A stretch of DNA of 64,000 bases from contig QWRD01000003.1 of the NCBI GenBank assembly GCA_003670575.1, forward strand, positions 61,149 through 125,148. The letters run 5' to 3'. Of the stretch, positions 45,450 through 54,790 are shown in pieces (position 1 is the first letter of the stretch; each line of letters starts with the position of its first letter). A program made the position numbers and the translations under genes. The stretch comes from Chloroflexota bacterium. GTDB taxonomy: Bacteria; Chloroflexota; Dehalococcoidia; UBA2979. The notes under the pieces were generated by a model. The model saw only the letters and a program-made list of their open reading frames with translations, did no database searches and was not told the DNA's origin.

Positions 45450-46313
45450 ATGAAGTTCAACTTCTGGAAGATGCACGGCACCGGCAACGACTTCGTCCTG
45501 ACGGAGTCGGACGATCCGGATGCCGATTGGCCGAACCTCGCGCGGCGTGTGTGCGATCGTCATTTCGGTGTGGGCGCGGATGGCCTGATCGTCGCGTTCC
45601 CATCGGCAGTCGCGGGACGCCGGATGCGTATCTTCAACCCCGACGGCTCCGAGCCCGAGATGTGCGGCAACGGCATCCGCTGCTTCGTGAAGTACCTGCT
45701 CGATCGCGGCTCGATCGTCGCGCCGGACGGCGTGGTGACGGTGGAGACTGGCGCCGGGGTGCTCGAGGCGCGCGCGACTCGAGGCGTCGATGGCACCGTT
45801 GCGACGGTGCGCGTCGCGATGGGCGCACCGCGCCTGGAGGCGGCGGACGTCGGCGCTCAGTTGGAGGCTCGCGGCCCCGTGCGCGACCTCCCGCTGGAGG
45901 CGTCCGGCGAGCAGCTGGCGCTTACGCTGGTCTCGATGGGTAACCCGCACGCGGTGCACTTCATCGATGGGTCGCCAGACGCGTTCGAATTGGAGCGCAT
46001 CGGCCCGGTCGTGGAGCATGACCCGCTCTTCGCGCACCGCACGAACTTCGAGGTGGTTCGCGTGCAGGATCGCACGCACCTCGACATGCGAGTGTGGGAG
46101 CGCGGTGCCGGTATCACGCTGGCGTGCGGCACCGGGGCCTGCGCGGCAGTGGTCGCGGCACGACTGGCCGGGCGGGTGGACAATGACGTGGAAGTAGCGC
46201 TGCCGGGGGGCGTCCTGCGCATATCGTGGGATGGTGATGGCAGCGTGTTCCTCGAGGGGCCCGCGCAGCGGGTCTTCGAGGCGGTGTGGGAGGGGTCTGA
46301 TGAACAAGCGTAG
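45450..46313 (+). CDS. dapF: Diaminopimelate epimerase
   Basis: DapF turns LL-DAP into meso-DAP for lysine and cell-wall synthesis. The 287-residue protein has the two catalytic cysteines, C72 in MCGNGIRC and C226 in ACGTGACA, plus KMHGTGNDF at the start and GNPHAVHF in the middle. The gene follows miaA by 35 bases and overlaps the GNAT gene by 14. dapL nearby makes its LL-DAP substrate. Confidence 0.97.
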   Translation: MKFNFWKMHGTGNDFVLTESDDPDADWPNLARRVCDRHFGVGADGLIVAFPSAVAGRRMRIFNPDGSEPEMCGNGIRCFVKYLLDRGSIVAPDGVVTVETGAGVLEARATRGVDGTVATVRVAMGAPRLEAADVGAQLEARGPVRDLPLEASGEQLALTLVSMGNPHAVHFIDGSPDAFELERIGPVVEHDPLFAHRTNFEVVRVQDRTHLDMRVWERGAGITLACGTGACAAVVAARLAGRVDNDVEVALPGGVLRISWDGDGSVFLEGPAQRVFEAVWEGSDEQA

Positions 46314-47181
46314 CGTGATCGCGCACGAGAACCCGGGCATCCGTAACGTCCCGACGCGCGCGCGCGCCTGGCAACAGCTGCTCGCTCGCGACGAGACCGA
46401 GGCTGTCGAGACCGAGGGCGGCGAGCTCGCGCTGACGATGCAGGAGGGCCAGCTCCAACTGCTATTCGCCTTCGAGACCATGGAGGTCATGAAGACTGAC
46501 CTGCGGCCGATGTGGGCGCTGCTCCAGAAGGATCTGAAGCGCTTCAAGGTGCAGTACCTGCGGTTCGACCTGGTGCAGTTCCCGGTGCGCGAGTGGATCG
46601 ACCCGATGCTGGATGAGATCGGCTTCGTGCACTTCGGCGACTGGCTGGAGCTGGAGCACCGCGAGATCGCCGAGCTCGCACCGCCGGAGCCGCCGGCGGG
46701 CGTTCAGATCCGTCGCGCGACGGCGGATGACTTCGACCGCATCGTCGCCATCGAGGCCGATGCCTACGACGAGTTCGCGGACGGCGAAGTGGCCACGCGT
46801 GGGCGGATTGCCGCGTCGGCGTGGGTCGGCGTGCTGGTCGAGGACGGACAGGTGATCGGCTACGCGATCAACAACGCGCCCGAGGGGAACATCGGTCACA
46901 TCGTCTCCAGCGCCATCGCCTCGGAGGCGTGGGGTCGCAAGCTCGGCGTCGTCATGCTGCAGGCCGCGGCCTACCAGCTCGGCACGTTGGGCGCGAAGCA
47001 GGCCGTCGTACGCGGCCGCCCCAGCATCCCGCGCTCGGTGCCCACGGCGATCGCTGCCGGCTTCCGCGCCGGTCGCGGCGGCGCCGAGTTCCGCCGCACC
47101 CTCGACGAGAAGGCGATCGCCGCGCGCATGAAGCAGCGCCAGCACGACGGAGTGAAGGCACGCTTCGGCAACTGGCGATAG
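46300..47181 (+). CDS. GNAT-family N-acetyltransferase, substrate unknown
   Basis: The 293-residue protein has an N-terminal part of about 140 residues without clear motifs and a C-terminal GNAT domain: IRRATADDFDRIVAIEADAYDEF, VGVLVEDGQVIGYAI, and an acetyl-CoA-binding motif in EAWGRKLGVVMLQAAA. GNATs move acetyl groups to amines or proteins; the target here is not known. The first ATG, at 46300, lies inside the end of dapF. It may be coupled to DAP metabolism by position only. Confidence 0.7.
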   Translation: MNKRSVIAHENPGIRNVPTRARAWQQLLARDETEAVETEGGELALTMQEGQLQLLFAFETMEVMKTDLRPMWALLQKDLKRFKVQYLRFDLVQFPVREWIDPMLDEIGFVHFGDWLELEHREIAELAPPEPPAGVQIRRATADDFDRIVAIEADAYDEFADGEVATRGRIAASAWVGVLVEDGQVIGYAINNAPEGNIGHIVSSAIASEAWGRKLGVVMLQAAAYQLGTLGAKQAVVRGRPSIPRSVPTAIAAGFRAGRGGAEFRRTLDEKAIAARMKQRQHDGVKARFGNWR

Positions 47182-47276
47182 CGACCGCGGCAGTGGCCAC
47201 TGGCGCGAAGGCGGAGTGATCCGTCACACTCGCGCGCGTCCGGCCTAACCGCGCGACCGCCGAAAGAGAGCCCGCC

Positions 47277-48455
47277 ATGGAACTCGCACGCCGTGTGCAG
47301 CAACTGCCGCCATACCTGTTCGCGCGTATCTCCGCGCTGATCGCGGAGCAGCGGGCGAAGGGCGTCGACGTCATCTCGTTCGGCATCGGCGATCCCGATC
47401 TCGCGACGCCTGACTACATCCTCGACAGCCTGAAGCGCGCCGCCGACGTGCCCGCCAACCATCGCTACCCGGAGACGGAAGGTCTGCCGGAGTTCCGCGA
47501 GGCCGTTGCGCGCTGGTACGCGCGCCGTCACGGCGTGACGCTGGACCCGCAGACCGAGGTGGTCTCGCTGATCGGCTCCAAAGAGGGCATCGGCCACTTC
47601 CCGCTGGTGCTCGTCGATCCCGGCGACAGCGTGCTCATCACCGACCCCGGCTACCCGGTGTACGAGGTGGGCACCATGTTCTGCGGCGGTGAGTCGGTGA
47701 AGGTTCCGCTCACCGAGGAGGATGGTTGGCTGCCACGCCTGGAGGATATCCCGGAGGATGTGGCGCGCCGCGCGAAGTTCATCTGGCTCAACTACCCTAA
47801 CAACCCGACTGGCGCGGTCGCAGACCTCGCGTTCTTCGAGCAGGCGGTGGCGTGGGCGAAGCGTCACGACGTGGTGATCGCGCACGACCTCGCCTACTCC
47901 GAGGTCACCTTCGATGGCTACGTGGCGCCCTCGATCCTGGAAGTGCCGGGGGCGCGGGAGATCGCGATCGAGTTCAACTCGCTCTCCAAGTCGTTCAACA
48001 TGACCGGCTGGCGCATCGGCATGGCGGTCGGGAACGCGACGCTGGTCGACGCCCTGCGGCGCGTGAAGTCGAACCTCGACAGCGGCGTGCCGCAGGCGGT
48101 GCAGCAGATGGCGATCACCGCGCTCGACGGGCCCGGCGACTCGATCCTCGCGCACAACGAGGTCTACCGCCGCCGCCGCGACCGCGCCGTCGAGGTGTTG
48201 CGCGCGCTTGGGCTGCACGTCGAGCCACCGAAGGCCTCGCTCTACATCTGGGCGCGTCTGCCGGAAGGCGAGCGCTCCTCCGCCGACTACGCCGGACGCC
48301 TCATCGCGCAGACCGGCGTCGTGGTCACTCCGGGCATCTCCTACGGCCCCGCCGGCGAGGGGTACATTCGACTCTCGCTCACGCTGGCCGACGATCGCGT
48401 GGAGGAAGGGCTGCGTCGTCTTGCCTCCTTCGCACGCGGCGAACAGGTGCTGTAG
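47277..48455 (+). CDS. dapL: LL-diaminopimelate aminotransferase
   Basis: DapL makes LL-DAP from tetrahydrodipicolinate in one step, bypassing the acylated routes. The 392-residue fold type I PLP enzyme has SFGIGDPDLATPDYI near the start, GSKEGIGHFPL, LNYPNNPTGAVA, and the cofactor lysine in SLSKSFNMTGWRIGMAVGN. It is close to DapL of the kind in Chloroflexota, methanogens and some others. With dapF 960 bases upstream it supports a DapL route to DAP. Other class I aminotransferases are similar, so the substrate is an inference from family and context. Confidence 0.88.
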   Translation: MELARRVQQLPPYLFARISALIAEQRAKGVDVISFGIGDPDLATPDYILDSLKRAADVPANHRYPETEGLPEFREAVARWYARRHGVTLDPQTEVVSLIGSKEGIGHFPLVLVDPGDSVLITDPGYPVYEVGTMFCGGESVKVPLTEEDGWLPRLEDIPEDVARRAKFIWLNYPNNPTGAVADLAFFEQAVAWAKRHDVVIAHDLAYSEVTFDGYVAPSILEVPGAREIAIEFNSLSKSFNMTGWRIGMAVGNATLVDALRRVKSNLDSGVPQAVQQMAITALDGPGDSILAHNEVYRRRRDRAVEVLRALGLHVEPPKASLYIWARLPEGERSSADYAGRLIAQTGVVVTPGISYGPAGEGYIRLSLTLADDRVEEGLRRLASFARGEQVL

Positions 48456-48537
48456 CGCCGAGGCGCCCACGCCCCTTTTTACGGGGAGTACGCTACGATC
48501 GTTGACGTAGCCGCCCGCAGAGCAGCAGGAGTAGCGC

Positions 48538-49779
48538 ATCCCGAAGCGACGCCAGTACACCCGTCTCGACCTCGATCTGGCGAACGAGGTTCGGCTGACA
48601 CAGGCCGACCGGCGCAACAGCCGCCGTAACGCGTCTGAGCAGGAGCGCGCCTACCTCGTGGGGCTGGACTACGGCGCGGCGGTGCGTATGCCCGCCGAGG
48701 AGTCGTTGCGCGAGCTCGGGCGGCTCGCGCGCACCGCTGGGGCGTGGGTCGTGGGCGAGACGCTACAGCGGCGCCCGCGCCCGGACCCGTCCACCTACAT
48801 CGGCTCCGGCAAGCTCGAGGAAGTCCGCGCCGCTCGCGCCGATCTGGATTACACCCTCGTCATCTTCGACGAGCAGTTGTCGCCGTCGCAGCAGTTGCAC
48901 CTTGAATCCGCGTTGCAGGTGAAGGTGATCGACCGCAGTGCGCTGATCCTCGACATCTTTGCCAGCCGCGCGCGCACCCGGGAGGCGACGCTGCAGGTGG
49001 AACTCGCGCAGCACGAGTACCTGCTGCCGAGGTTGCGCGGGCAGTGGCAGCACCTCGAACGGTTGGAAGGCGCGATCGGTTCGCGCGGGCCCGGCGAGAC
49101 GCAGTTGGAGACCGACCGTCGACTGATCGGCACGCGCATCACGCGGCTGAAGGGGCAGATCGAGCAGGTGCGCAAGCAACGCGCGCTGCATCGTCGCCGT
49201 CGCGAGCGCGACGGAGTGCCGGTGGTGGCGCTGGTCGGCTACACCAACGCTGGCAAGTCCTCACTGTTGCACACGCTGGCCAACACCGAGGTGTTTGCAG
49301 CCGACGCGCTGTTTGCCACGCTCGACCCGCTGACACGTCGCGTGGGTGTGCCCGGCGGCGAGATGTTCCTGGTGACCGACACCGTCGGCTTCATCCAGAA
49401 GTTGCCGACGCAGTTGATCTCCGCGTTCCGTGCCACCCTCGAGGAATTGCAGTCCGCCGACCTGCTGCTGCACGTCGTCGATGCGACCTCGCCCGCGATG
49501 GGTGCGCAGTGGGCCACCGTCATGGAGACGCTCGCGGCGCTGGGTGTGGCGGACAAGCCGATGGTCACCGTGCTCAACAAGGCCGATGGTCTGCTGCGTG
49601 CCGACGGCGCGCCCGTGGAGGTGGAACGCGACCTCTCCGGCGTCGACCTCGCGAGCCCAGCGCCCGAGGGTGGCGCGATCCTTGTCTCTGCGCTCAAGGC
49701 GTGGGGCATCGACGCGCTGCGTCGCCGTCTGGCGTTCGAGTTGTACGGCACGGCGCTGCCGATGCACGGCGCGCGCTGA
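48538..49779 (+). CDS. hflX: GTPase HflX
   Basis: HflX is a ribosome-binding GTPase that splits stalled ribosomes under stress. The protein has the HflX N-terminal domain (ERAYLVGLDYG, STYIGSGKLEEV), the LPRLRGQWQHLERLEGAIG and RGPGETQLETDRR segments, and the G domain with GYTNAGKSS, DTVGFIQKLPTQLI and NKAD. The first normal start codon is GTG at 48658, but that lies within the conserved LVGLDYG. The frame runs upstream to a stop at 48532, and an AGCAGGAG ribosome site precedes an ATC at 48538. I place the start there; CTG at 48595 after GAGG is another choice. With ATC the protein has 413 residues. Confidence 0.85.
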   Translation: MPKRRQYTRLDLDLANEVRLTQADRRNSRRNASEQERAYLVGLDYGAAVRMPAEESLRELGRLARTAGAWVVGETLQRRPRPDPSTYIGSGKLEEVRAARADLDYTLVIFDEQLSPSQQLHLESALQVKVIDRSALILDIFASRARTREATLQVELAQHEYLLPRLRGQWQHLERLEGAIGSRGPGETQLETDRRLIGTRITRLKGQIEQVRKQRALHRRRRERDGVPVVALVGYTNAGKSSLLHTLANTEVFAADALFATLDPLTRRVGVPGGEMFLVTDTVGFIQKLPTQLISAFRATLEELQSADLLLHVVDATSPAMGAQWATVMETLAALGVADKPMVTVLNKADGLLRADGAPVEVERDLSGVDLASPAPEGGAILVSALKAWGIDALRRRLAFELYGTALPMHGAR

Positions 49780-49818
49780 GATTGAGTCGAGCGCCGCGCG
49801 GCGAGTCGGGCCCTCGAA

Positions 49819-51072
49819 TCAGTCGATGATCGCCTGGTACGTCGCGACGCGGAGCTGTCGTCGGATCAGGTAGTCGGACCCGCCGAGCTGCGTCATGAAG
49901 ATCATGATCAGATCCTCCGCGGGCGACACGAAGAACGCGGTGGAGTATGCCCCGCCCCAGTAGAACTCGCCCGGTGTGCCGAGCAGTGCGGCCCGCGCCG
50001 GATCGAGCAGCACTGCGAAGCCCAGCCCAAACCCGGTGCCGCGCGCAATCGCTGTCGGCCCCGGCCCACCGAACCACATCTCATCAAGGTCTCGCCCGCC
50101 GGGCAGGTGATTCGAGGCCATGAGGGCGAGTGTGCGGGTGCCGAGGATGCGCTCACCATCGAGTTCCCCGCCGCGTGCCAGCATGCGTGTGAAGCGCAGG
50201 TAGTCCGCTGTCGTGGCGGTGAGGCCACCGCCAGCGGAGAAGTAGGTCGCACCTTCGGCATACCGCGCCTCGTCGGCGGGGTCGTGTGCGCGAAAGCGCG
50301 CGTCCCCGTCGTTCGCCTGGTCGTACCACCCAGCGAGGCGATCGCGGTTCGCAGCCGACACGTGGAAGGCGGTGTCGCGCATGCCAAGCGGCTGCAGGAT
50401 GCGCGCGCGCAGAAACACGTCGAGCGGCTGCCCCGCGAGCAACTCGCAGAGGTGACCGACGACGTCCGTTGCGTAGTGATACGTGAACTGCGCGCCGGGG
50501 TCGCCGACCAGCGGCATCCGCGCGAGGGCAGCCGCGCGTTCCGCCAGCGTCCCCGTCGCAGGTATGCCCGTGATGCCCGCACGCCGATACAGCTCGCCCA
50601 CCACCGGTGAATCGCCACCCAAGAACTCGAAGCCGGCGGTGTGGCGCAACAGGTCGGCGACCGTGATCGCGCGCGCCGGTGGACGCGTCGTGAACGCGTC
50701 GGCGGTGCCGCCCGCGAGCACCTGCACGTCTCGGAACGCCGGGATGAACTCGTACACCGGTGTGTCGAGTTGGAAGCGGCCTTCCTCGTACAACGACATC
50801 AGCGCAACGCTCACGATTGGTTTGGTCATGGAGGCGAGACGGAAAATCGCATCCGGCCGCATCGACGTGCCTGCCTCGGCGTCGAGTTTTCCGTACGTCT
50901 CGAAGTGCACGACCTTGTCGCGCCGCGCCACCAGCGTGATCGCGCCTGCGTACTTCCCGTCGTCGATGTACCGCTGCACCAGCCGTGTCACGTTTGCGAG
51001 CCGGCTGGACGACATCCCGACCGACTCCGGGGTCGCCTCGATCGCTACGTGTCCGGTCGTGCTGGTCGCCAT
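49819..51072 (-). CDS. Beta-lactamase-fold serine hydrolase (class C/esterase VIII type)
   Basis: The 417-residue protein has the penicillin-binding/beta-lactamase fold, with the nucleophile motif SMTK in RLASMTKPIV, a Tyr motif YAT in YHYATDVVGH where YxN is typical, and WGGAYST in place of KTG. This set is typical of family VIII esterases and related hydrolases rather than true beta-lactamases, so it may act on esters. No signal peptide is seen. A GAGGGAG site precedes the ATG at 51072. It is convergent with hflX. Confidence 0.85.
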   Translation of the reverse strand: MATSTTGHVAIEATPESVGMSSSRLANVTRLVQRYIDDGKYAGAITLVARRDKVVHFETYGKLDAEAGTSMRPDAIFRLASMTKPIVSVALMSLYEEGRFQLDTPVYEFIPAFRDVQVLAGGTADAFTTRPPARAITVADLLRHTAGFEFLGGDSPVVGELYRRAGITGIPATGTLAERAAALARMPLVGDPGAQFTYHYATDVVGHLCELLAGQPLDVFLRARILQPLGMRDTAFHVSAANRDRLAGWYDQANDGDARFRAHDPADEARYAEGATYFSAGGGLTATTADYLRFTRMLARGGELDGERILGTRTLALMASNHLPGGRDLDEMWFGGPGPTAIARGTGFGLGFAVLLDPARAALLGTPGEFYWGGAYSTAFFVSPAEDLIMIFMTQLGGSDYLIRRQLRVATYQAIID

Positions 51073-51124
51073 CTCACTGCTCCCTCGGTGTGTCCTGGAT
51101 CCGTTACGCCACCTGAACGTGACG

Positions 51125-52366
51125 CTACTCCCGGGCGCAAACGATCGCAACGCGCGCGCCCTGCACGCGGGTCAATACCACCACGGTCGCAGTCGCAGTC
51201 GCGTCGGCGCTGCGGCCCGGGGCACGCAGGGTCGCGTTCAGCTTTCGCTCCAACGCATTGGTGTCCACCGGTGAGCCTCGACGCATGACATCCACGCGGC
51301 TCACGTTCAGGCGCTGCAACGTCTCGAGCAGTGCGCGCTCCGCGAATGGCAGCCAGTCGAGCACCAGGAAGCGCCGCGCGAACGGCGTGTCCATCGCTTC
51401 GTCCGACGACAGGTATGCGATCTCCGAATCGATCTTCCAGGCGTCGAGGCGCGGTGCGAGCACATCGATCAGGCCGGCCCGCCCGACGCACGACTCGGGA
51501 TCGTAGAGATAGCGGCCGGGCGGCGCTGTGGGAGTTGCGCCGTCATCGGGTTCGCCGGTGAGCGAGTCGGCGACGTACGCGCCCTCGGTGGCGTCGTCTG
51601 GTCGCAGCACCGTTGCAGTACGCGGCTCGCGCGCGAGCCGCCCCAGCCAGAGCACGGCGGCGCGCAGTCCCCCCTCGAAGGAGACGAACTCCATCTCGGT
51701 GGGGACGCCGTCCTCGCCCACCTCAGGCAACTCGTCGAGGTCGATACCGGGCGCGAGCTTGATCCCCGCACCACCGACTGTCGCCGCAAGCTCCAGCGCG
51801 CGCGAGAGCGGCGGCGACCAGCCCTCCGGCCGCATCCTGCGCTCGCCCTCGGCGCGGCGAGCAGGGTCGCACCACAGCGCATCGACCGTGTCCGCGGGTG
51901 GTGTCCACGTTGTGGCGTCCCCGAGACACGGCGTGATGCGGTCCGCGAGCCCGAGCGCCACGGCGTTCGCCTCAAGCATCGCGAGCCGCGTCTCATCGCG
52001 GTCCACGGCGAGCACCGGAGCATATCGGGCGATCGCGAGGGCGTCGCCGCCCATCCCGCAGCCAATATCGGCGACATAACGAGACGCCGCGAAGCGGGCA
52101 GCGAGGTGCCGCGCGACCGCGTCATGGGAAGTCTGCTCGGCGGCCTCCCGGTCGCAAAACAGTTGGTCAGCTTCGACGAGCTTCCCGCTGAGCGCGCGCC
52201 GGCCCAGCACCAGCGCGACGGCGGCACGGGCCTCGGCGGGCGCCCAGTCGCGTGCGAGGCGGCGCAGTGCGGGGAGCTCATCGCCCGCGTGCAGCAGCGC
52301 CGTCGCCTGAGCGGTCGCTGCGCGGCCCTCGACGGTCTGGAGCCAGCGCACGTCCTCGGTGTTCAC
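51125..52366 (-). CDS. THUMP-like-domain SAM-dependent methyltransferase
   Basis: The 413-residue protein has a class I methyltransferase fold (VADIGCGMGGDALAIAR, AVDRDETRLAMLEAN, CLGDATTW, LWCDPARR) and a C-terminal THUMP-like part with RRGSPVDTNALERKLNATLR. Such proteins are common in Actinobacteria and Chloroflexota and are thought to modify RNA; the target is not known. The start is uncertain. GTG at 52366 matches the family's usual N-terminus (VNTEDVRWLQTVEGRA), while the frame runs open to 52528, overlapping the upstream gene. Confidence 0.75.
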   Translation of the reverse strand: MNTEDVRWLQTVEGRAATAQATALLHAGDELPALRRLARDWAPAEARAAVALVLGRRALSGKLVEADQLFCDREAAEQTSHDAVARHLAARFAASRYVADIGCGMGGDALAIARYAPVLAVDRDETRLAMLEANAVALGLADRITPCLGDATTWTPPADTVDALWCDPARRAEGERRMRPEGWSPPLSRALELAATVGGAGIKLAPGIDLDELPEVGEDGVPTEMEFVSFEGGLRAAVLWLGRLAREPRTATVLRPDDATEGAYVADSLTGEPDDGATPTAPPGRYLYDPESCVGRAGLIDVLAPRLDAWKIDSEIAYLSSDEAMDTPFARRFLVLDWLPFAERALLETLQRLNVSRVDVMRRGSPVDTNALERKLNATLRAPGRSADATATATVVVLTRVQGARVAIVCARE

Positions 52367-52418
52367 GAGGAGCCGCCCATGAGGTGCGTGGGGGCCAGCA
52401 AGATAGTCAGCAAGATGG

Positions 52419-53288
52419 TTAGCGAGGTGGTCGTAGCCCGTAACTCTCGGGCTCGACGAGCCAGTCGCGCCCACCAAACTCCACCTGGAGCACAGCAGCG
52501 GTCTCGCGCAGCACGCCGGAGCAAGCATCGCGCACCCAGCGCGCCGCTCGTGCCTCGCCGCTGGTAGCAGGGCCGAGGTCGTCCAGCCACGAGCCGATGC
52601 GCTTGCCGAGGTGCGTCGCGCGCCCAGCCTGTGCCAGCCACTCGATCGTCGGGTGGGAGCCTTCCTCGATGACGCAGGCCAGCCGCAACAGGCCGCCCAT
52701 GGCCTCGCCCATCAGCATCACCAGGCGCTCCGGGGCGGCGTCGACTGGCAGTTCCGCCAGCGCGCGTAATGCGACTGCAGCCTGCACGTACAAGGGCCGT
52801 ACGGCGCGCTCCAACGAATCGGCGGGGAGGCGGCCCGCGGCGCCCACCAGCGAGTCGTGGCGGTGCAGTGGGTCGTGCAGCGGGGCGGAGTGGCGCATCA
52901 GCCAGCGCATCTCGAGCGAACGACGCGTGACGCCATCGAGCGCGCGTCCCACGCCTTCCGATGTCATCACCACGAGCTCAAGCCCGCTGGTTTCGGTCGC
53001 TGGGATGCGCAGCACGCCTTCGCGCACGATCGGCCCGCGGAACTCCGGCGGGAGCGCCCGTGCCTCCACGCCATCGAGGATCAGCCAGACGGCGGGCGGT
53101 CCCGCAACGGCGACCACGTGATCGGATGGGGCGTCCGCTTCGTCATCGTCGGCCTCAGGGTCCGCCCACGAGGCCACTGGCGGGCGGACCAGCAGCAGCA
53201 ACCCGCGGGAGGCCACCTCCAACCACGGAGCAGTGGCCAGCAGCGCTGTGGCCAGCGCGGGCGCTCCCTGTGTTGATTCGGTGGTCAT
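52419..53288 (-). CDS. Unknown protein, 289 residues
   Basis: The protein begins MTTESTQGAPALATALLATAPWLEV and has a mixed alpha/beta first half, with an acidic run near residues 44-55, and a helical second half (about 130-260). It has no signal peptide, clear membrane segment or Cys cluster. I do not recognise a family. It is 52 bases upstream of the methyltransferase on the same strand, so the two may be functionally linked. The codon use is like its neighbours, supporting a real gene. Confidence 0.55.
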   Translation of the reverse strand: MTTESTQGAPALATALLATAPWLEVASRGLLLLVRPPVASWADPEADDDEADAPSDHVVAVAGPPAVWLILDGVEARALPPEFRGPIVREGVLRIPATETSGLELVVMTSEGVGRALDGVTRRSLEMRWLMRHSAPLHDPLHRHDSLVGAAGRLPADSLERAVRPLYVQAAVALRALAELPVDAAPERLVMLMGEAMGGLLRLACVIEEGSHPTIEWLAQAGRATHLGKRIGSWLDDLGPATSGEARAARWVRDACSGVLRETAAVLQVEFGGRDWLVEPESYGLRPPR

Positions 53289-53358
53289 GAGTGGCCTCGT
53301 GTGGGGAAAGTCGATCCAATGTCATGGCGTGCGGAAGCGACGAGTCTCGACGTCGCGC

Positions 53359-53625
53359 TCATCCGTCGGTTCCGGTCCGCTCCGTCACGACCTGACGAAA
53401 GTGTGTGATTCGCTCTGAGTCCGCAGCGATGGGCTCTTCAGGCTCCATCGACTCGCGGACGAGGGTGATGACGGCCGCCGCGCCACCGTAGGCAATGAAC
53501 CACTCCAGGGCCTGCACCAGCGCGAAGGCCGACTTGCGCGTGCTCTCACGGTGGCGCAGATAGCCCCAGGCCAGCCCTGCGGCGAATGCCGCCAGCGCGA
53601 ACTTCAGTTGACTACGCTCGCCCAC
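53359..53625 (-). CDS. Small membrane protein, unknown
   Basis: The 88-residue protein has two hydrophobic stretches (about 8-23 and 36-56) with a charged turn between them and an acidic C-terminus. The start is GTG, with a GGGA element upstream. No family is recognised. It is 70 bases upstream of the previous gene, same strand. Confidence 0.5.
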   Translation of the reverse strand: MGERSQLKFALAAFAAGLAWGYLRHRESTRKSAFALVQALEWFIAYGGAAAVITLVRESMEPEEPIAADSERITHFRQVVTERTGTDG

Positions 53626-53825
53626 CTGCTGGTCCCTTCTCTGCGGTCGCTCATGCTACGGGCCGTATCCGGTGCCGTATAGCATAGGTTCCTGACGCTG
53701 GCAGGGGGTCGCGGAGGCGGTAACCCCAGAAACTTCCACCAGCATGCCCGTTGTAATGACTCTGTGTGTGGCGTTGTAGTATGCTTCGCCGTGCTGCGTG
53801 CCGATTGGCGCGGGAGGAGAGTGAT

Positions 53826-54710
53826 TTGCAGGACGTGAAGTACACCCGGCCAGCCTCGATTCAAGAGGCGATCCGATTGCTCCAGGAGGGCGGGCCGACG
53901 GCTCGAATCCTCGCCGGGGGCACGGACATCATCGTGATGGCGCGCGAGCGTAGGCGCGACACCAGTGTGTTCGTCGACATCAAGGCCATCCCCGAGACCA
54001 TGGGGATCAATTTCGACGCTGCCAGTGGCTTGACCCTGGGAGCCGCGACCCCGCTGTACCAGATCTACCGTAACGAGACGGTGGCGCGGATCTACCCGTG
54101 CCTCGTTGACTCGGCCTCGCTCATCGGCGGGACCGCGATCCAGGGTCGCGCGACCTTCGGCGGAAACCTCGCCAACGCCGGTCCGGCGGCAGACAGCATC
54201 CCCTCGCTGATTGTGATGGAGTGCGTTGCCAACATCGTCGGCCCCAACGGCCAGCGACAGGTCAAGGCAGAGGACTTCTGCACGGCCCCCGGTCGGAACC
54301 TACTGGAGGCAGGCGAGTTCATCGTCTCCCTGCACTTCCCAACGCCGGCGGCGAACAGCGGAGCGCGCTTCCTGCGCTTCATCCCCCGCAACGAGATGGA
54401 CATCGCCGTTGTCAACTCGGCGACGAACCTCACGTTGGACGGCAACACCGTCACCGCTGCCCGCATCTCCATCGGGGCTGTGGCGCCGAAGCCACTGTTC
54501 GTGCTGGAGGCTGGCGCTGCGCTGATTGGCAAGCCGCTGACCGATGAGACAATCGCCGCTGCGGCGAACGCCGCTCGCGACGCCGCCACACCGATCGACG
54601 ACATGCGCGGCTCGATTCGCCAGCGCAAGCACCTCGCGTACGTGCTCACGGAGCGGACCATCCGCGACGCCGCTCGCCGCGCGCGTGGCGAGGCTGCGCA
54701 GGAGCACTAG
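53826..54710 (+). CDS. coxM: FAD-binding medium subunit of a molybdenum hydroxylase (CoxM/CutM)
   Basis: The protein carries FAD and passes electrons from the iron-sulfur subunit to an acceptor in molybdopterin hydroxylases such as CO, xanthine or nicotinate dehydrogenase. The 294-residue protein has the FAD motifs ILAGGTDIIV (near 28-37) and TLGAATPLYQI, IGGTAIQGRATFGGNLANAGPAAD, and the C-terminal CO-dehydrogenase flavoprotein domain. A GGGAGGAGA ribosome site 5-6 bases before a TTG at 53826 sets the start; a GTG at 53835 is too far from it. coxS follows after 80 bases. Confidence 0.9.
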   Translation: MQDVKYTRPASIQEAIRLLQEGGPTARILAGGTDIIVMARERRRDTSVFVDIKAIPETMGINFDAASGLTLGAATPLYQIYRNETVARIYPCLVDSASLIGGTAIQGRATFGGNLANAGPAADSIPSLIVMECVANIVGPNGQRQVKAEDFCTAPGRNLLEAGEFIVSLHFPTPAANSGARFLRFIPRNEMDIAVVNSATNLTLDGNTVTAARISIGAVAPKPLFVLEAGAALIGKPLTDETIAAAANAARDAATPIDDMRGSIRQRKHLAYVLTERTIRDAARRARGEAAQEH

Positions 54711-54790
54711 ACCACGACAAGCGCGACGGCGCGCGACTGCACGGCCCTCGATGACATACGAGGGCGCGAGCATGGACGACGGGAGGAACG

